A DNA stretch of 64,000 bases from Serratia proteamaculans (GTDB lineage Bacteria; Pseudomonadota; Gammaproteobacteria; Enterobacterales; Enterobacteriaceae), in NCBI RefSeq assembly GCF_008830365.1, contig NZ_WBKI01000005.1, forward strand, positions 62,001-126,000, given 5' to 3'. The notes beneath the pieces were generated by a model. It worked only from the letters and a program-made list of their open reading frames with translations, was not told where the DNA came from and searched no databases. Position numbers and translations under genes: made by a program. Each line of letters opens with the position of its first letter. The stretch's first letter is position 1. Shown here piece by piece: positions 1 through 8,414 of this stretch.

Positions 1-1314
1 GAACAGCATGGCGTAAGCCGCTGCCTTAAAGGTGCCAAAAATGACCGGCATCAGGCTAAATTTGGCCTGATAGCTGTCCTCACCGGAAGTAGATTGCCAA
101 ACATAGGCCGGTTCGGGGTAATTCTCATACCACACCTTGTGCCACAGCGAGCGCCAGGTGACGTCGGGATAAGGGTTATCGATTGGATAATGCTGCCAGC
201 CCTGCGCCGTTTCCAGCAGCAGACCGTCACCGCGTGGGGCGAATGCTATTTGCTGTACGCCGGTGCTCAACCTGCCGTTCAGCAACGGCTGCGGCTGAAT
301 GCTGGAGAACAGAGAGAAGCCGCCGTCAGGTCTCAGGGTTGCGAACACCCGACGATAAGGCTCGGCCACCAGCAAATCCTGCGGTTCGGACTGGTGGTCG
401 AAATGCTGCACCGGGGTCAGTTGCCAGCGCTGATCCTTTTCAACATCGAACCATTCGCGTATGCCACCGTCAGCCGCTTCGATCAATAACGCGCTGCCAC
501 CGGGCAAGGCGGTCAGTTGATAAGGCGTGTGATCACCGAGGATACGCGTTTCTTTAAGCTGTAACTGGGTATCGTTAATTTGATAGCGCGCCAGTCGGTT
601 GCCCGACAGCAGATATAATTGACGGCCGTCCGGCGTCAGCACCAACTGCTGCACCGCGCTCTCCAGCGGGCTTTCGCTCAACTGCGGCGCTTGATCGCTG
701 CCAAAACGGCCAAACACCAAACGGTGGTCATCAGTGACACCAGCCAGCAGATAGTGACCGTGTCGCACCTCGGACAGTGCCAGCAGCGCCAACGGCCGCC
801 CCTGTTTATCCAGCGCTAGCGGCCGTTGCCCCAGCGGAAATAGCCACTGTGGTGCAGAGGTGCTCGCCGCAGCAAAATCCGCGCTGGCAACGATAAAGCG
901 GCCATCGGCCTGCGCCAAAGCAAACAGATCGCGTTCACCGGCCGCCTGAGTCAACAACGTCGGCTTAGTCAGCAATGGCTGCTGCGACAACGGTATGCCC
1001 GCAGCGGCAGTGTCCTGAGGTACCAATCGGTAAAACTGCCCCAGCCCCTGCGCATCAATGCGGTACCCGATACGCTGCTGCACATCCATGCCCAGCGCCA
1101 GAGCAGACGCGGTGGCGCTGATCGGCAAAGGCTTGGCCTGCCCCATCGTTGCCGGTTTAAACAGCGGCAGCACCGCAAACAGCAGGTAAACGAAGATCAG
1201 CATTAGCGTCATCAGTACCAGCAACCCGCTGACGGTCACAGCCGCCTGCACGCTACGGTCGATGCGCGCACGCAGCCGATCCCGGGGATGTTGGTTTACC
1301 GTAGTCTGTGCCAT
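1..1314 (-). CDS. PstC-like phosphate ABC transporter permease (3' part beyond left edge)
   Basis: The 438 visible codons start at ATG 1314-1312 after a GAGAG ribosome site. Seen: a basic N-terminus, one membrane segment at about residues 25-50, then a long hydrophilic domain of roughly 330 residues. Near the window edge comes a stretch typical of the start of the permease domain in long PstC-like proteins (SLWHKVWYENYP, later FGTFKAAAYAM). The long periplasmic insert distinguishes it from the short classical PstC. Family role: inner-membrane channel of a high-affinity phosphate importer, working with a PstA-like partner and an ATPase, which would lie left of the window. It is transcribed away from ppk and has a PHO-box-like array 56 bases upstream, which fits phosphate-starvation control. 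The product class is fairly sure; substrate is inferred. Confidence 0.75.
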   Translation of the reverse strand, partial: MAQTTVNQHPRDRLRARIDRSVQAAVTVSGLLVLMTLMLIFVYLLFAVLPLFKPATMGQAKPLPISATASALALGMDVQQRIGYRIDAQGLGQFYRLVPQDTAAAGIPLSQQPLLTKPTLLTQAAGERDLFALAQADGRFIVASADFAAASTSAPQWLFPLGQRPLALDKQGRPLALLALSEVRHGHYLLAGVTDDHRLVFGRFGSDQAPQLSESPLESAVQQLVLTPDGRQLYLLSGNRLARYQINDTQLQLKETRILGDHTPYQLTALPGGSALLIEAADGGIREWFDVEKDQRWQLTPVQHFDHQSEPQDLLVAEPYRRVFATLRPDGGFSLFSSIQPQPLLNGRLSTGVQQIAFAPRGDGLLLETAQGWQHYPIDNPYPDVTWRSLWHKVWYENYPEPAYVWQSTSGEDSYQAKFSLMPVIFGTFKAAAYAMLF

Positions 1315-1369
1315 GTCTCTCGCTGTCGCTGATGTAAGCAGGCTTGCGCCATAGAATAACCGGGCATCT

Positions 1370-1398
1370 TATGTCAGTTTTATGACGTTTGCATGACA
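1370..1398 (-). promoter_or_regulatory. PHO-box-like triple repeat (PhoB site)
   Basis: Read on the minus strand there are three 7-base units, TGTCATG, CGTCATA and TGACATA, each separated by four bases (CAAA, AAAC), giving an exact 11-base period. The E. coli PHO box is two TGTCAT-type repeats with this spacing. The array lies 56 bases upstream of the permease start and about 310 bases upstream of ppk. It could serve both divergent phosphate genes, though its orientation favours the permease. PhoB binding is inferred. Confidence 0.65.
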
Positions 1399-1660
1399 AA
1401 GTTACCCACCAGGCACAGCGAACTTTGCGCTACCCATCAGCATTATTAATGCTATATATTGCTGAAAAATGATGATAAACCCGATCACATCTATAAATAT
1501 AAAGCATGAAATACGCCATTTTATGCCAATTGCTGATGACCAACAGTTCCCACGCCGCAGAAAATATATTTACCGCTTAAAATGCCTCACGCCAAGGTAA
1601 TGGATGTGTTGGACTTTCCTGTCAATCTCTCGCAATAATGATGAAGGACACTAGAGCGGC

Positions 1661-1687
1661 ATCCGGGCCGTGTCCCGGATCCTTTTC
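1661..1687 (+). promoter_or_regulatory. Terminator-like hairpin in the ppk leader
   Basis: ATCCGGG (1661-1667) and CCCGGAT (1674-1680) form a perfect 7-bp stem with a 6-base loop, followed by CCTTTTCT. It lies between the likely promoter region and the ppk ribosome site, ending 22 bases before the start codon. It may terminate or attenuate transcription, or affect translation. The T-run is short, so termination would be weak. Confidence 0.4.
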
Positions 1688-1708
1688 TAAAATTGAACTG
1701 GAGTGGCA

Positions 1709-3772
1709 ATGGGTCAGGAAAAGCTCTACATCGAAAAAGAACTAAGCTGGTTATCCTTTAATGAACGCGTATTGCAGGAAGCCGCAGATAAGAGCAATCC
1801 CCTGATTGAGCGCATGCGTTTTCTGGGCATTTACTCCAATAACCTTGATGAGTTCTATAAGGTCCGCTTTGCCGATCTTAAACGACGTATCCTGATCAGC
1901 GAAGAACAGGGTTCCGGTGGCGCTTCACGTCATCTGCTGAAAAAGATCCAGGCCAAGGTATTAAAAACCGATCAAGAATTCGACAGCCTGTATAACGATT
2001 TGCTGCTGGAAATGGCGCGTAATCAAATCTTCCTGATTAACGAACGTCAGGTGTCGGAGAACCAGCAAATCTGGCTGCGACAATACTTCAAGCAGCATCT
2101 GCGTCAGCACATCACGCCCATCCTGATCAACCACGAAACCAATCTGGTGCAGTTCCTGAAAGATGATTACACCTATCTGGCGGTGGAGATTATTCGCGGT
2201 ACACGCATCGATTATGCGCTGCTGGAGATCCCGTCCGACAAGGTGCCACGCTTCGTTAACCTGCCACCGGAAGCGCCACGTCGCCGCAAGCCCATGATCC
2301 TGTTGGACAACATTCTGCGCTACTGCCTGGATGATATCTTCAAGGGCTTCTTCGACTACGACGTACTCAACGCCTATTCGATGAAAATGACCCGCGACGC
2401 GGAATACGATCTGGTCACCGAAATGGAATCCAGCCTGCTGGAACTGATGTCCTCCAGCCTGAAACAGCGTCTGACCGCCGAACCGGTGCGCTTTGTTTAC
2501 CAGCGCGACATGCCGAATGAAATGGTGGAACTGCTGCGCGGTAAGCTCGGTATCTCCAACTACGACTCGGTGATCGCCGGCGGCCGCTATCATAACTTCA
2601 AAGACTTTATTGGCTTCCCGAACGTCGGCAAGGCCAATCTGGTCAACAAACCGCTGCCCCGCCTGCGCCATATCTGGTTCGAAAAGTTCCGCAACGGCTT
2701 TGACGCCATCCGCGAACAGGACGTGCTGCTTTACTACCCATACCACACCTTTGAGCACGTGCTGGAGCTGGTGCGCCAGGCGTCGTTTGACCCCAGCGTG
2801 CTGGCGATAAAAATCAATATTTACCGCGTAGCAAAAGACTCACGCATTATCGAATCGATGATCCACGCCGCCCACAACGGCAAAAAAGTGACGGTGGTAG
2901 TGGAGCTACAGGCACGCTTTGACGAAGAGGCCAACATCCACTGGGCCAAGCGTCTGACGGAAGCCGGGGTGCACGTTATCTTCTCTGCACCGGGGCTGAA
3001 AATTCACGCTAAACTGTTCCTGATCTCGCGCCGTGAAGGCGACGAAATTGTGCGCTATGCTCATATCGGTACCGGTAACTTTAACGAGAAAACCGCGCGT
3101 ATTTATACCGACTATTCGCTGTTGACCGCCGACTCACGCATCACTAACGAAGTGCGCCGAGTGTTCAACTTTATCGAAAATCCGTACCGGCCAGTCACCT
3201 TCGACAACCTTATGGTGTCGCCACAAAACTCGCGCCTGAAGCTGTATGAGTTGATCGATAAGGAAATTGCCAACGCTCAGGCCGGTCTTCCTGCTGGCAT
3301 TATGCTGAAAATCAACAATCTGGTGGATAAAGGGCTGGTAGATCGGTTATATACGGCATCCGGCGCCGGCGTAAAAATCCGCCTGTTGGTGCGGGGTATG
3401 TGTTCTTTGATTCCCAACCTGCCGGGGATCAGTGACAATATTCAAGCGATCAGTATCGTCGACCGCTACCTGGAACACGATCGGGTTTACGTTTTCGAAA
3501 ACAAAGGTGACAAACTGGTTTATCTGTCCTCTGCCGACTGGATGACCCGTAACATAGATTACCGCATCGAAGTCGCGGTCTCGCTGCTGGATCCAACGCT
3601 GAAACAACGGGTTCTGGATATTCTGGAAATCCTGTTCAACGACACGGTCAAGGCGCGCTACCTCGATAAAGAACTGAGCAACCAGTACGTCCCGCGCGGC
3701 AATCGCCGTAAAGTGCGTTCTCAGGTTGCCATTTATGAGTATTTAAAAGCTCTGGAACAACCAGGACAGTAG
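1709..3772 (+). CDS. ppk: Polyphosphate kinase 1
   Basis: Ppk1 transfers the terminal phosphate of ATP to polyphosphate, reversibly, at the inner membrane. The 687-residue protein aligns from end to end with E. coli Ppk as I recall it, beginning [20 protein letters not shown]. An upstream in-frame GTG at 1703 is possible, but the GGAG at 1700-1703 is correctly spaced only for ATG 1709. The phospholipase-D-like catalytic half contains the region expected for the autophosphorylated histidine ([15 protein letters not shown], followed by [19 protein letters not shown]). ppx follows after 10 bases, so the two form an operon making and degrading polyphosphate. Confidence 0.97.
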   Translation: MGQEKLYIEKELSWLSFNERVLQEAADKSNPLIERMRFLGIYSNNLDEFYKVRFADLKRRILISEEQGSGGASRHLLKKIQAKVLKTDQEFDSLYNDLLLEMARNQIFLINERQVSENQQIWLRQYFKQHLRQHITPILINHETNLVQFLKDDYTYLAVEIIRGTRIDYALLEIPSDKVPRFVNLPPEAPRRRKPMILLDNILRYCLDDIFKGFFDYDVLNAYSMKMTRDAEYDLVTEMESSLLELMSSSLKQRLTAEPVRFVYQRDMPNEMVELLRGKLGISNYDSVIAGGRYHNFKDFIGFPNVGKANLVNKPLPRLRHIWFEKFRNGFDAIREQDVLLYYPYHTFEHVLELVRQASFDPSVLAIKINIYRVAKDSRIIESMIHAAHNGKKVTVVVELQARFDEEANIHWAKRLTEAGVHVIFSAPGLKIHAKLFLISRREGDEIVRYAHIGTGNFNEKTARIYTDYSLLTADSRITNEVRRVFNFIENPYRPVTFDNLMVSPQNSRLKLYELIDKEIANAQAGLPAGIMLKINNLVDKGLVDRLYTASGAGVKIRLLVRGMCSLIPNLPGISDNIQAISIVDRYLEHDRVYVFENKGDKLVYLSSADWMTRNIDYRIEVAVSLLDPTLKQRVLDILEILFNDTVKARYLDKELSNQYVPRGNRRKVRSQVAIYEYLKALEQPGQ

Positions 3773-3782
3773 GCCAGCCACT

Positions 3783-5333
3783 ATGCCGCTAAAAAGCACT
3801 GCAACAAACAAACCGCAGGAAATCGCTGCCATCGACCTCGGGTCGAACAGCTTCCACATGGTGATTGCCCGCGTCGTCAACGGCGCCTTACAGGTGTTGG
3901 GCCGTTTAAAACAACGGGTTCACCTTGCCGATGGATTGGACAGCAACAATGTGCTCAGTGAAGAGGCAATAGAACGCGGCCTGGCCTGCCTGGCGCTGTT
4001 TGCCGAACGGCTGCAGGGCTTCCCGGCGGATAACGTCACCATCGTCGGAACCCATACCCTGCGCCAGGCGGTTAACGCCGAAGTGTTCCTCAAGCGTGCG
4101 GCCAAAGTGATCCCCTACCCGATCGAAATCATCGCCGGGCAGGAAGAAGCGCGTCTGATCTTTATGGGTGTGGAACACACCCAACCGGAAAAAGGCCGCA
4201 AGCTGGTGATCGACATCGGTGGCGGTTCTACCGAACTGGTGATCGGCGAAGACTTTGAACCGCTGCTGGCAGAAAGCCGCCGTATGGGCTGCGTCAGTTT
4301 CGCCCAACAGTTTTTCCCAGGCGGTGAAATCAGCAAAAGCAATTTCAAACGTGCGCGCCTGGCGGCGGCACAAAAGTTGGAAACCCTGGCCTGGCAATAC
4401 CGCATTCAGGGCTGGCAATATGCCCTGGGCGCGTCAGGCACCATCAAGGCCGCACACGAAGTGCTGGTCGAGATGGGTGAAAAAGACGGCCTGATCACCC
4501 TGGAACGTCTGGAGATGCTGGCGGAGCAGGTGTTGCAGTTTAAAAGCTTCAGTTCCCTGAGTCTGCCGGGGCTGTCGGAAGACCGTCAGTCGGTCTTTGT
4601 TCCGGGTCTGGCGATCCTGTGCGGCGTATTCGATGCGTTGGCGATCCGCGATTTGCGCCTTTCCGACGGTGCGCTGCGCGAAGGCGTGCTGTACGAAATG
4701 GAAGGCCGTTTCCGCCATCAGGACATCCGCAGCCGTACCGCCAAAAGCCTGGCCGATCACTACAATATCGACCGTGAACAGGCCAAACGGGTGCTGGAAA
4801 CCACCGAATTGCTGTACGCGCAGTGGATGGCGCAAAACACCAAACTGGCGAATCCTCAGTTGGAAGCGCTGCTGAAATGGGCCGCGATGCTGCATGAAGT
4901 GGGGCTAAGCATCAACCACAGCGGCATGCACCGCCACTCAGCCTATATTCTGCAAAACACCAACCTGCCTGGCTTCAACCAGGAGCAGCAGTTGCTGTTG
5001 GCGGCGCTGGTGCGGTTCCACCGCAAGGGCATCAAGCTGGAAGAACTGCCACGCCTGAACCTGTTCAAGAAGAAGCATTATCTGCCGCTGATCCAACTGT
5101 TACGTCTGAGTACCCTACTCAACAACCAGCGCCAGTCGACTACCACGCCAGAGACCTTGCGCCTGAGCACCGACGATAATCACTGGACGCTGCGCTTCCC
5201 GGCCGGTTATCTGGCACAGAACAATCTGGTTCAACTGGATCTCGAACGCGAACAGGCCTACTGGAACGACGTGGTAGGCTGGAAACTGATTTGCGAAGAA
5301 GAAGGTTCACAGAACGAGCAACGCTCGGCCTGA
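3783..5333 (+). CDS. ppx: Exopolyphosphatase
   Basis: Ppx removes orthophosphate from polyphosphate chain ends and belongs to the Ppx/GppA family of the actin-like ATPase fold. The 516 residues match the usual length of about 513. Visible motifs are the N-terminal phosphate loop ([17 protein letters not shown], about residues 16-32), the second glycine-rich loop ([15 protein letters not shown], about 141-155) and a C-terminal HD-like helical domain ([20 protein letters not shown]). It follows ppk by 10 bases without its own promoter, and a strong stem-loop follows its stop. It is probably co-regulated with ppk by phosphate or stress. Confidence 0.97.
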   Translation: MPLKSTATNKPQEIAAIDLGSNSFHMVIARVVNGALQVLGRLKQRVHLADGLDSNNVLSEEAIERGLACLALFAERLQGFPADNVTIVGTHTLRQAVNAEVFLKRAAKVIPYPIEIIAGQEEARLIFMGVEHTQPEKGRKLVIDIGGGSTELVIGEDFEPLLAESRRMGCVSFAQQFFPGGEISKSNFKRARLAAAQKLETLAWQYRIQGWQYALGASGTIKAAHEVLVEMGEKDGLITLERLEMLAEQVLQFKSFSSLSLPGLSEDRQSVFVPGLAILCGVFDALAIRDLRLSDGALREGVLYEMEGRFRHQDIRSRTAKSLADHYNIDREQAKRVLETTELLYAQWMAQNTKLANPQLEALLKWAAMLHEVGLSINHSGMHRHSAYILQNTNLPGFNQEQQLLLAALVRFHRKGIKLEELPRLNLFKKKHYLPLIQLLRLSTLLNNQRQSTTTPETLRLSTDDNHWTLRFPAGYLAQNNLVQLDLEREQAYWNDVVGWKLICEEEGSQNEQRSA

Positions 5334-5336
5334 GTC

Positions 5337-5363
5337 TGTGCCCCCTGCCAGCCGGGGGGCACA
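5337..5363. terminator. Bidirectional stem-loop between ppx and pdeF
   Basis: TGTGCCCCC (5337-5345) pairs with GGGGGCACA (5355-5363) around an uneven loop. It lies between two convergent genes, immediately after ppx and before the pdeF stop. The T-run on either strand is poor, so it may act mainly as an mRNA 3'-end stabiliser. Confidence 0.6.
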
Positions 5364-5365
5364 AT

Positions 5366-7585
5366 TCAATCTTGTACCGGTAACAGCGCAGCCAACGGTT
5401 GTGGCTCGCCGATGAAATAGCCCTGCATATAGTCAACACCGACCCCTTTCAACGCGAGCAACTGCTCCATACTTTCGACGTATTCCGCCACAATGGTCAA
5501 TCGCTTCATCCGTGCCACCTTACAGATAGACGCAATCACCTGGAAATCTACCGAATTGGTCAGCATGTCGCGGACAAACCCACCGTCAATTTTCAACATG
5601 TCGACCGGCAGTATCTTCAGCCGATCGTAGCTGGCATAGCCGGTGCCGAAATCGTCCAACGCAATGCGGCAGCCCATTTCACGCAGTGCCTGCAGGTTTG
5701 CTCTGGCGTAATCTGTATCCTGCAGCAAGTGCGATTCGGTTACTTCCAGCGTCAGTTGGTACGGTTCAATCCGGTTCTGCTGCAACAGGTTGTTCACATC
5801 GTGGCACAGCATCGGACGGCATAGCGAAGAAGGTGATAGATTAATCGCAAAGCGCGCGCTGGGCAGTTCGGCCCGATGTCGGTCCATAAATTTCAACGTA
5901 TTGCGCAATACCCAAATGTCCACCCGATAAGAAAGGCCAAACTCATGTGCCACCGGTAGAAAATCGTTTGGTGATATGATCTCCCCCCGAGCGTCGCGCA
6001 TACGCAGCAAAATTTCATGATATCGATCACCACGCAGGCCAACGATCGGCTGCGCCATCAGGATAAACCCGTCGTTATCCAGCGAATGTTGTACGCCATG
6101 CAGCAATGCCACCTTGCGTTTGACCTCCTCCTGAACCAGATGACCGCCGTTTTGCACACTCTCCGGCTTGCCGCTGGTCAGGGATACCTCTGCCAGCGAG
6201 CTAAGTTCCCCCAACAGCAGGTAGAGATGTTCAAAATCGGACACCACGCTGCAAAATCCTAATCCCAGCGGGGGATGGAGCGGCAAGCCGTTCCATACCA
6301 GGCGAAATTTCTCCAGCGCGCGGTAAATCTCTGCGACCTTTGCCTCGCTGTCTTCAGCGTCCACTCGCAGCAGCAGATCATAACCCGGCAGGTGGTAAAC
6401 CCCCTCGCCAGGTGCCAATACCTGATGCAATAGCGCCGCCAGTTGTTGTTTGAAGCGAATGCGTAACTGCATGCCGTAGTTACGTGTCAGCAAATCCAAC
6501 TCGCTTACCCGCAGGAAACACAGCGTTGAAGGAGGGGACTGGGCCAGATCGCGCTTGAGGGCACGCAGGTTAGGCAGGCCAATCACCGGATCCTGCAACG
6601 AGGCGCTTTGTGCCCTGGCGTGGCTCAGGCGCTGACGGGTGTTGAGTGCCGACATCAGGTAAATGCACAGGGTAAACACCACCATCATCGAAGAGATCAC
6701 CGCCAGATTCAGCAACAGATTCTCACGCTGGGTATAACCGGGATAATTGAAAAACAACACCAGCAGGGTGGCGGACCAGATAATACAAATGAATTGATAA
6801 CCAAAACGCATCGCGCCGTACAACATCACCGGCAGCAGCAATATCAGGCCGTAGCCCCCCAGCAGCAAAGGGCTGGCGCTTTTGGCCTGATGGCATAGCA
6901 GAGCCACCATGGTGCCCAGCACTGACAGCCACAGCACCAGCTCTTTTTTATCGGCGTTTGGCGCCATTTCACGGCCAAAACGCCGCCAAAGGGTCAGAAC
7001 AAACCCGGGCTTGTTCAATATGCGCAACATAAAGTAGAACAACGGCATGGCCGAAAGGCTACCCAGCAGCAGAGCCTGAAAATTAACCAAGGCCAGCAGA
7101 TGACTGCTCTCGCCAGACATCATCCCCAGCTCATCAGGCAATTGAGCGAGGCCGACCAACAGCTTCAGGCCGAAGACAAACAGCAACGCCGGCAACACCA
7201 CCAGCCAGATCAACCGCGCCTTGACCAGCGCCGGTACCCCCGGGGCCGCACACCAACGCCGCTGGGTCTGGCTGCGGTACCCCAGCCAGCACAGACTCAG
7301 GCAAAACAGGTACAGCAACATCACCAACATGCCGCTTTCCAGCCCCAGTCGAAGACCGTAACGCAGCATGATGGCCAGGGTAATGCCCGGCAGCGCACGC
7401 CAGTCATAAACCATCAGCAGTGCCATACAGGCTGTCAGTGGCAGATAGAGCAAATAGACTTTGCCCTCGGGCAGCATAATGCGCGGTGACAACCAACCGG
7501 CAAACGGGATCAAAAACAGGCCCCAGATGAGGGGAAATCCCCACCAGCGCTCGCGCAAATGCTTCCAGAATATTGGCTTAATCAT
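5366..7585 (-). CDS. pdeF: Cyclic-di-GMP phosphodiesterase PdeF (YfgF), GGDEF-degenerate/EAL
   Basis: A membrane-bound enzyme that linearises c-di-GMP. Start choice: ATG 7585 (MIKPIFWKHLRERWWG) puts the WWG motif at the same offset as E. coli YfgF and has AAGGA upstream at long spacing; an alternative ATG at 7618 lacks a ribosome site. About ten membrane segments fill the first 310 residues. A GGDEF-like domain follows that lacks the signature (LPGYD in its place), so it is probably not a cyclase. The C-terminal EAL domain keeps its catalytic set: EILLR for EAL, NLSPSSL, EVTES, DDFGTG, DMLKIDG, VAEYVES and QGYFIGEPQP. E. coli YfgF is described as acting mainly under anaerobic conditions; an FNR-like box lies upstream here. 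Confidence 0.93.
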   Translation of the reverse strand: MIKPIFWKHLRERWWGFPLIWGLFLIPFAGWLSPRIMLPEGKVYLLYLPLTACMALLMVYDWRALPGITLAIMLRYGLRLGLESGMLVMLLYLFCLSLCWLGYRSQTQRRWCAAPGVPALVKARLIWLVVLPALLFVFGLKLLVGLAQLPDELGMMSGESSHLLALVNFQALLLGSLSAMPLFYFMLRILNKPGFVLTLWRRFGREMAPNADKKELVLWLSVLGTMVALLCHQAKSASPLLLGGYGLILLLPVMLYGAMRFGYQFICIIWSATLLVLFFNYPGYTQRENLLLNLAVISSMMVVFTLCIYLMSALNTRQRLSHARAQSASLQDPVIGLPNLRALKRDLAQSPPSTLCFLRVSELDLLTRNYGMQLRIRFKQQLAALLHQVLAPGEGVYHLPGYDLLLRVDAEDSEAKVAEIYRALEKFRLVWNGLPLHPPLGLGFCSVVSDFEHLYLLLGELSSLAEVSLTSGKPESVQNGGHLVQEEVKRKVALLHGVQHSLDNDGFILMAQPIVGLRGDRYHEILLRMRDARGEIISPNDFLPVAHEFGLSYRVDIWVLRNTLKFMDRHRAELPSARFAINLSPSSLCRPMLCHDVNNLLQQNRIEPYQLTLEVTESHLLQDTDYARANLQALREMGCRIALDDFGTGYASYDRLKILPVDMLKIDGGFVRDMLTNSVDFQVIASICKVARMKRLTIVAEYVESMEQLLALKGVGVDYMQGYFIGEPQPLAALLPVQD

Positions 7586-8044
7586 AAAAATAGCGAGTCC
7601 TTCAGAGCGTAATTCCATTCACGCGTTCAGGTAATAAGGCAGGTTCCTTTACGTACCTCTCTCCATTCATGAGGCAAAGTGAAAATAACATATGCGACAG
7701 GGGAATGGGGGGAATTTTAGGCGCTGGGGTCAGCGGAGGCTTGACTGCGATCAATCAAAAAAGAAAAGTTGGGTAATAATGTGTAAAGCCATATTTTGTA
7801 TTGCCTTAACCCGCTGATCCCAGTGACAAACTCAAACCCGAGTTAAACACCGGTGAAATACCTGGTTTTGCCGTCCGGAAATAAATAGACAATATTTGTC
7901 ATCGATAGCTAAAATTCCGGTTACAATTTATCGGCTTTAATCACCCGCAATCCCCCAGACAGGATCGAGGAAAATGTAATCGCCCCTCTCCCGCTGGCAA
8001 GGCGCGCGGGTATAACACAGGAAACCGGCATGGCCGGGTGATAT
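7586..8044. other. Divergent intergenic region, pdeF/yfgG
   Basis: This 459-base gap holds the FNR-like box, a short palindrome GACAA-TAT-TTGTC near 7890, and an AT-rich stretch at 7750-7930 likely to contain promoters for both genes. No supported coding sequence or small RNA was seen. Confidence 0.5.
7741..7754. promoter_or_regulatory. FNR-like box
   Basis: TTGACtgcgATCAA matches the FNR consensus TTGAT-N4-ATCAA at nine of ten fixed positions. It lies 156 bases upstream of pdeF and about 290 bases upstream of yfgG. Anaerobic expression of the pdeF homologue in E. coli makes this a sensible regulator. Binding is inferred, and the distance to a promoter is unknown. Confidence 0.5.
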
Positions 8045-8224
8045 ATGCGTAAAAAAACCACCGGACAGATGACGAAAATAGTGCTGTTTATCAGCTTTAT
8101 CATTTTAGTCGGCCGTCTGTTGTATGCTGCGGTTGTCGCGGTGCCCCATCATCAGGAAAAAAAGCTCGCCCCTTATCAAAGCACCACCGAGATTGGCGGC
8201 GAAAACCAGGACACAACCCCCTGA
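8045..8224 (+). CDS. yfgG: Small single-pass membrane protein YfgG
   Basis: A 59-residue protein starting MRKKTTGQMTKIVLFISF, ending at TGA 8222-8224. One hydrophobic helix (about residues 10-33, with the conserved pattern IVLFISFII..GR) is followed by a polar tail beginning with HHQEKK. This matches E. coli YfgG as recalled, which also sits beside yfgF and ppx. In E. coli it has been linked to resistance to nickel and cobalt stress; that role is only inferred here. Oddity: an upstream ATG at 8030, in the same frame and with the better ribosome site (AGGA), encodes only three residues before a stop, six bases ahead of this start. Confidence 0.85.
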   Translation: MRKKTTGQMTKIVLFISFIILVGRLLYAAVVAVPHHQEKKLAPYQSTTEIGGENQDTTP

Positions 8225-8337
8225 ACCCACAGACTCGAGCTTCTCTGCAGGGCTTGCGAATAGTTAAGCAGCCTGCCAGCGTATCGGCATGCCAGGCCCC
8301 TTACTTATTCCTCAGCTTCTGCACCCAATTCATAAAA

Positions 8338-8406
8338 ATGACGCCTGCATTCACTATGCTCTATGTTGTCCAGAGTCCGTCTGTAAGGATCACCGAGTGC
8401 CAGTAA
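8338..8406 (+). CDS. Possible 22-residue leader peptide ahead of mgtE
   Basis: The reading frame ATG 8338 to TAA 8404-8406 encodes 22 residues (MTPAFTMLYVV followed by QSPSVRITECQ). Its stop codon is fused to the mgtE ribosome site (CAGTAAGGA), eight bases before the mgtE start. Leader peptides control other enterobacterial magnesium transporter genes (mgtL for mgtA), so translational coupling or attenuation is plausible. Against it: no clear ribosome site precedes the ATG, and short frames occur by chance. Confidence 0.3.
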   Translation: MTPAFTMLYVVQSPSVRITECQ

Positions 8407-8414
8407 GGAATACC

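Larger units (their letters stand above)
1315..1708. other. Divergent intergenic region, permease/ppk
   Basis: This 394-base gap holds the PHO-like array near its left end, an AT-rich middle (about 1440-1590) where promoters are likely but no single -10/-35 pair stands out, and a terminator-like hairpin just before ppk. No credible open reading frame was seen. Confidence 0.6.

Noticed and set aside
1961-2758. 265-codon open frame antisense to ppk
   Set aside because: It lies wholly inside ppk in a GC-rich shadow frame, is rich in H, Q and V as such shadows are, and has no family pattern.
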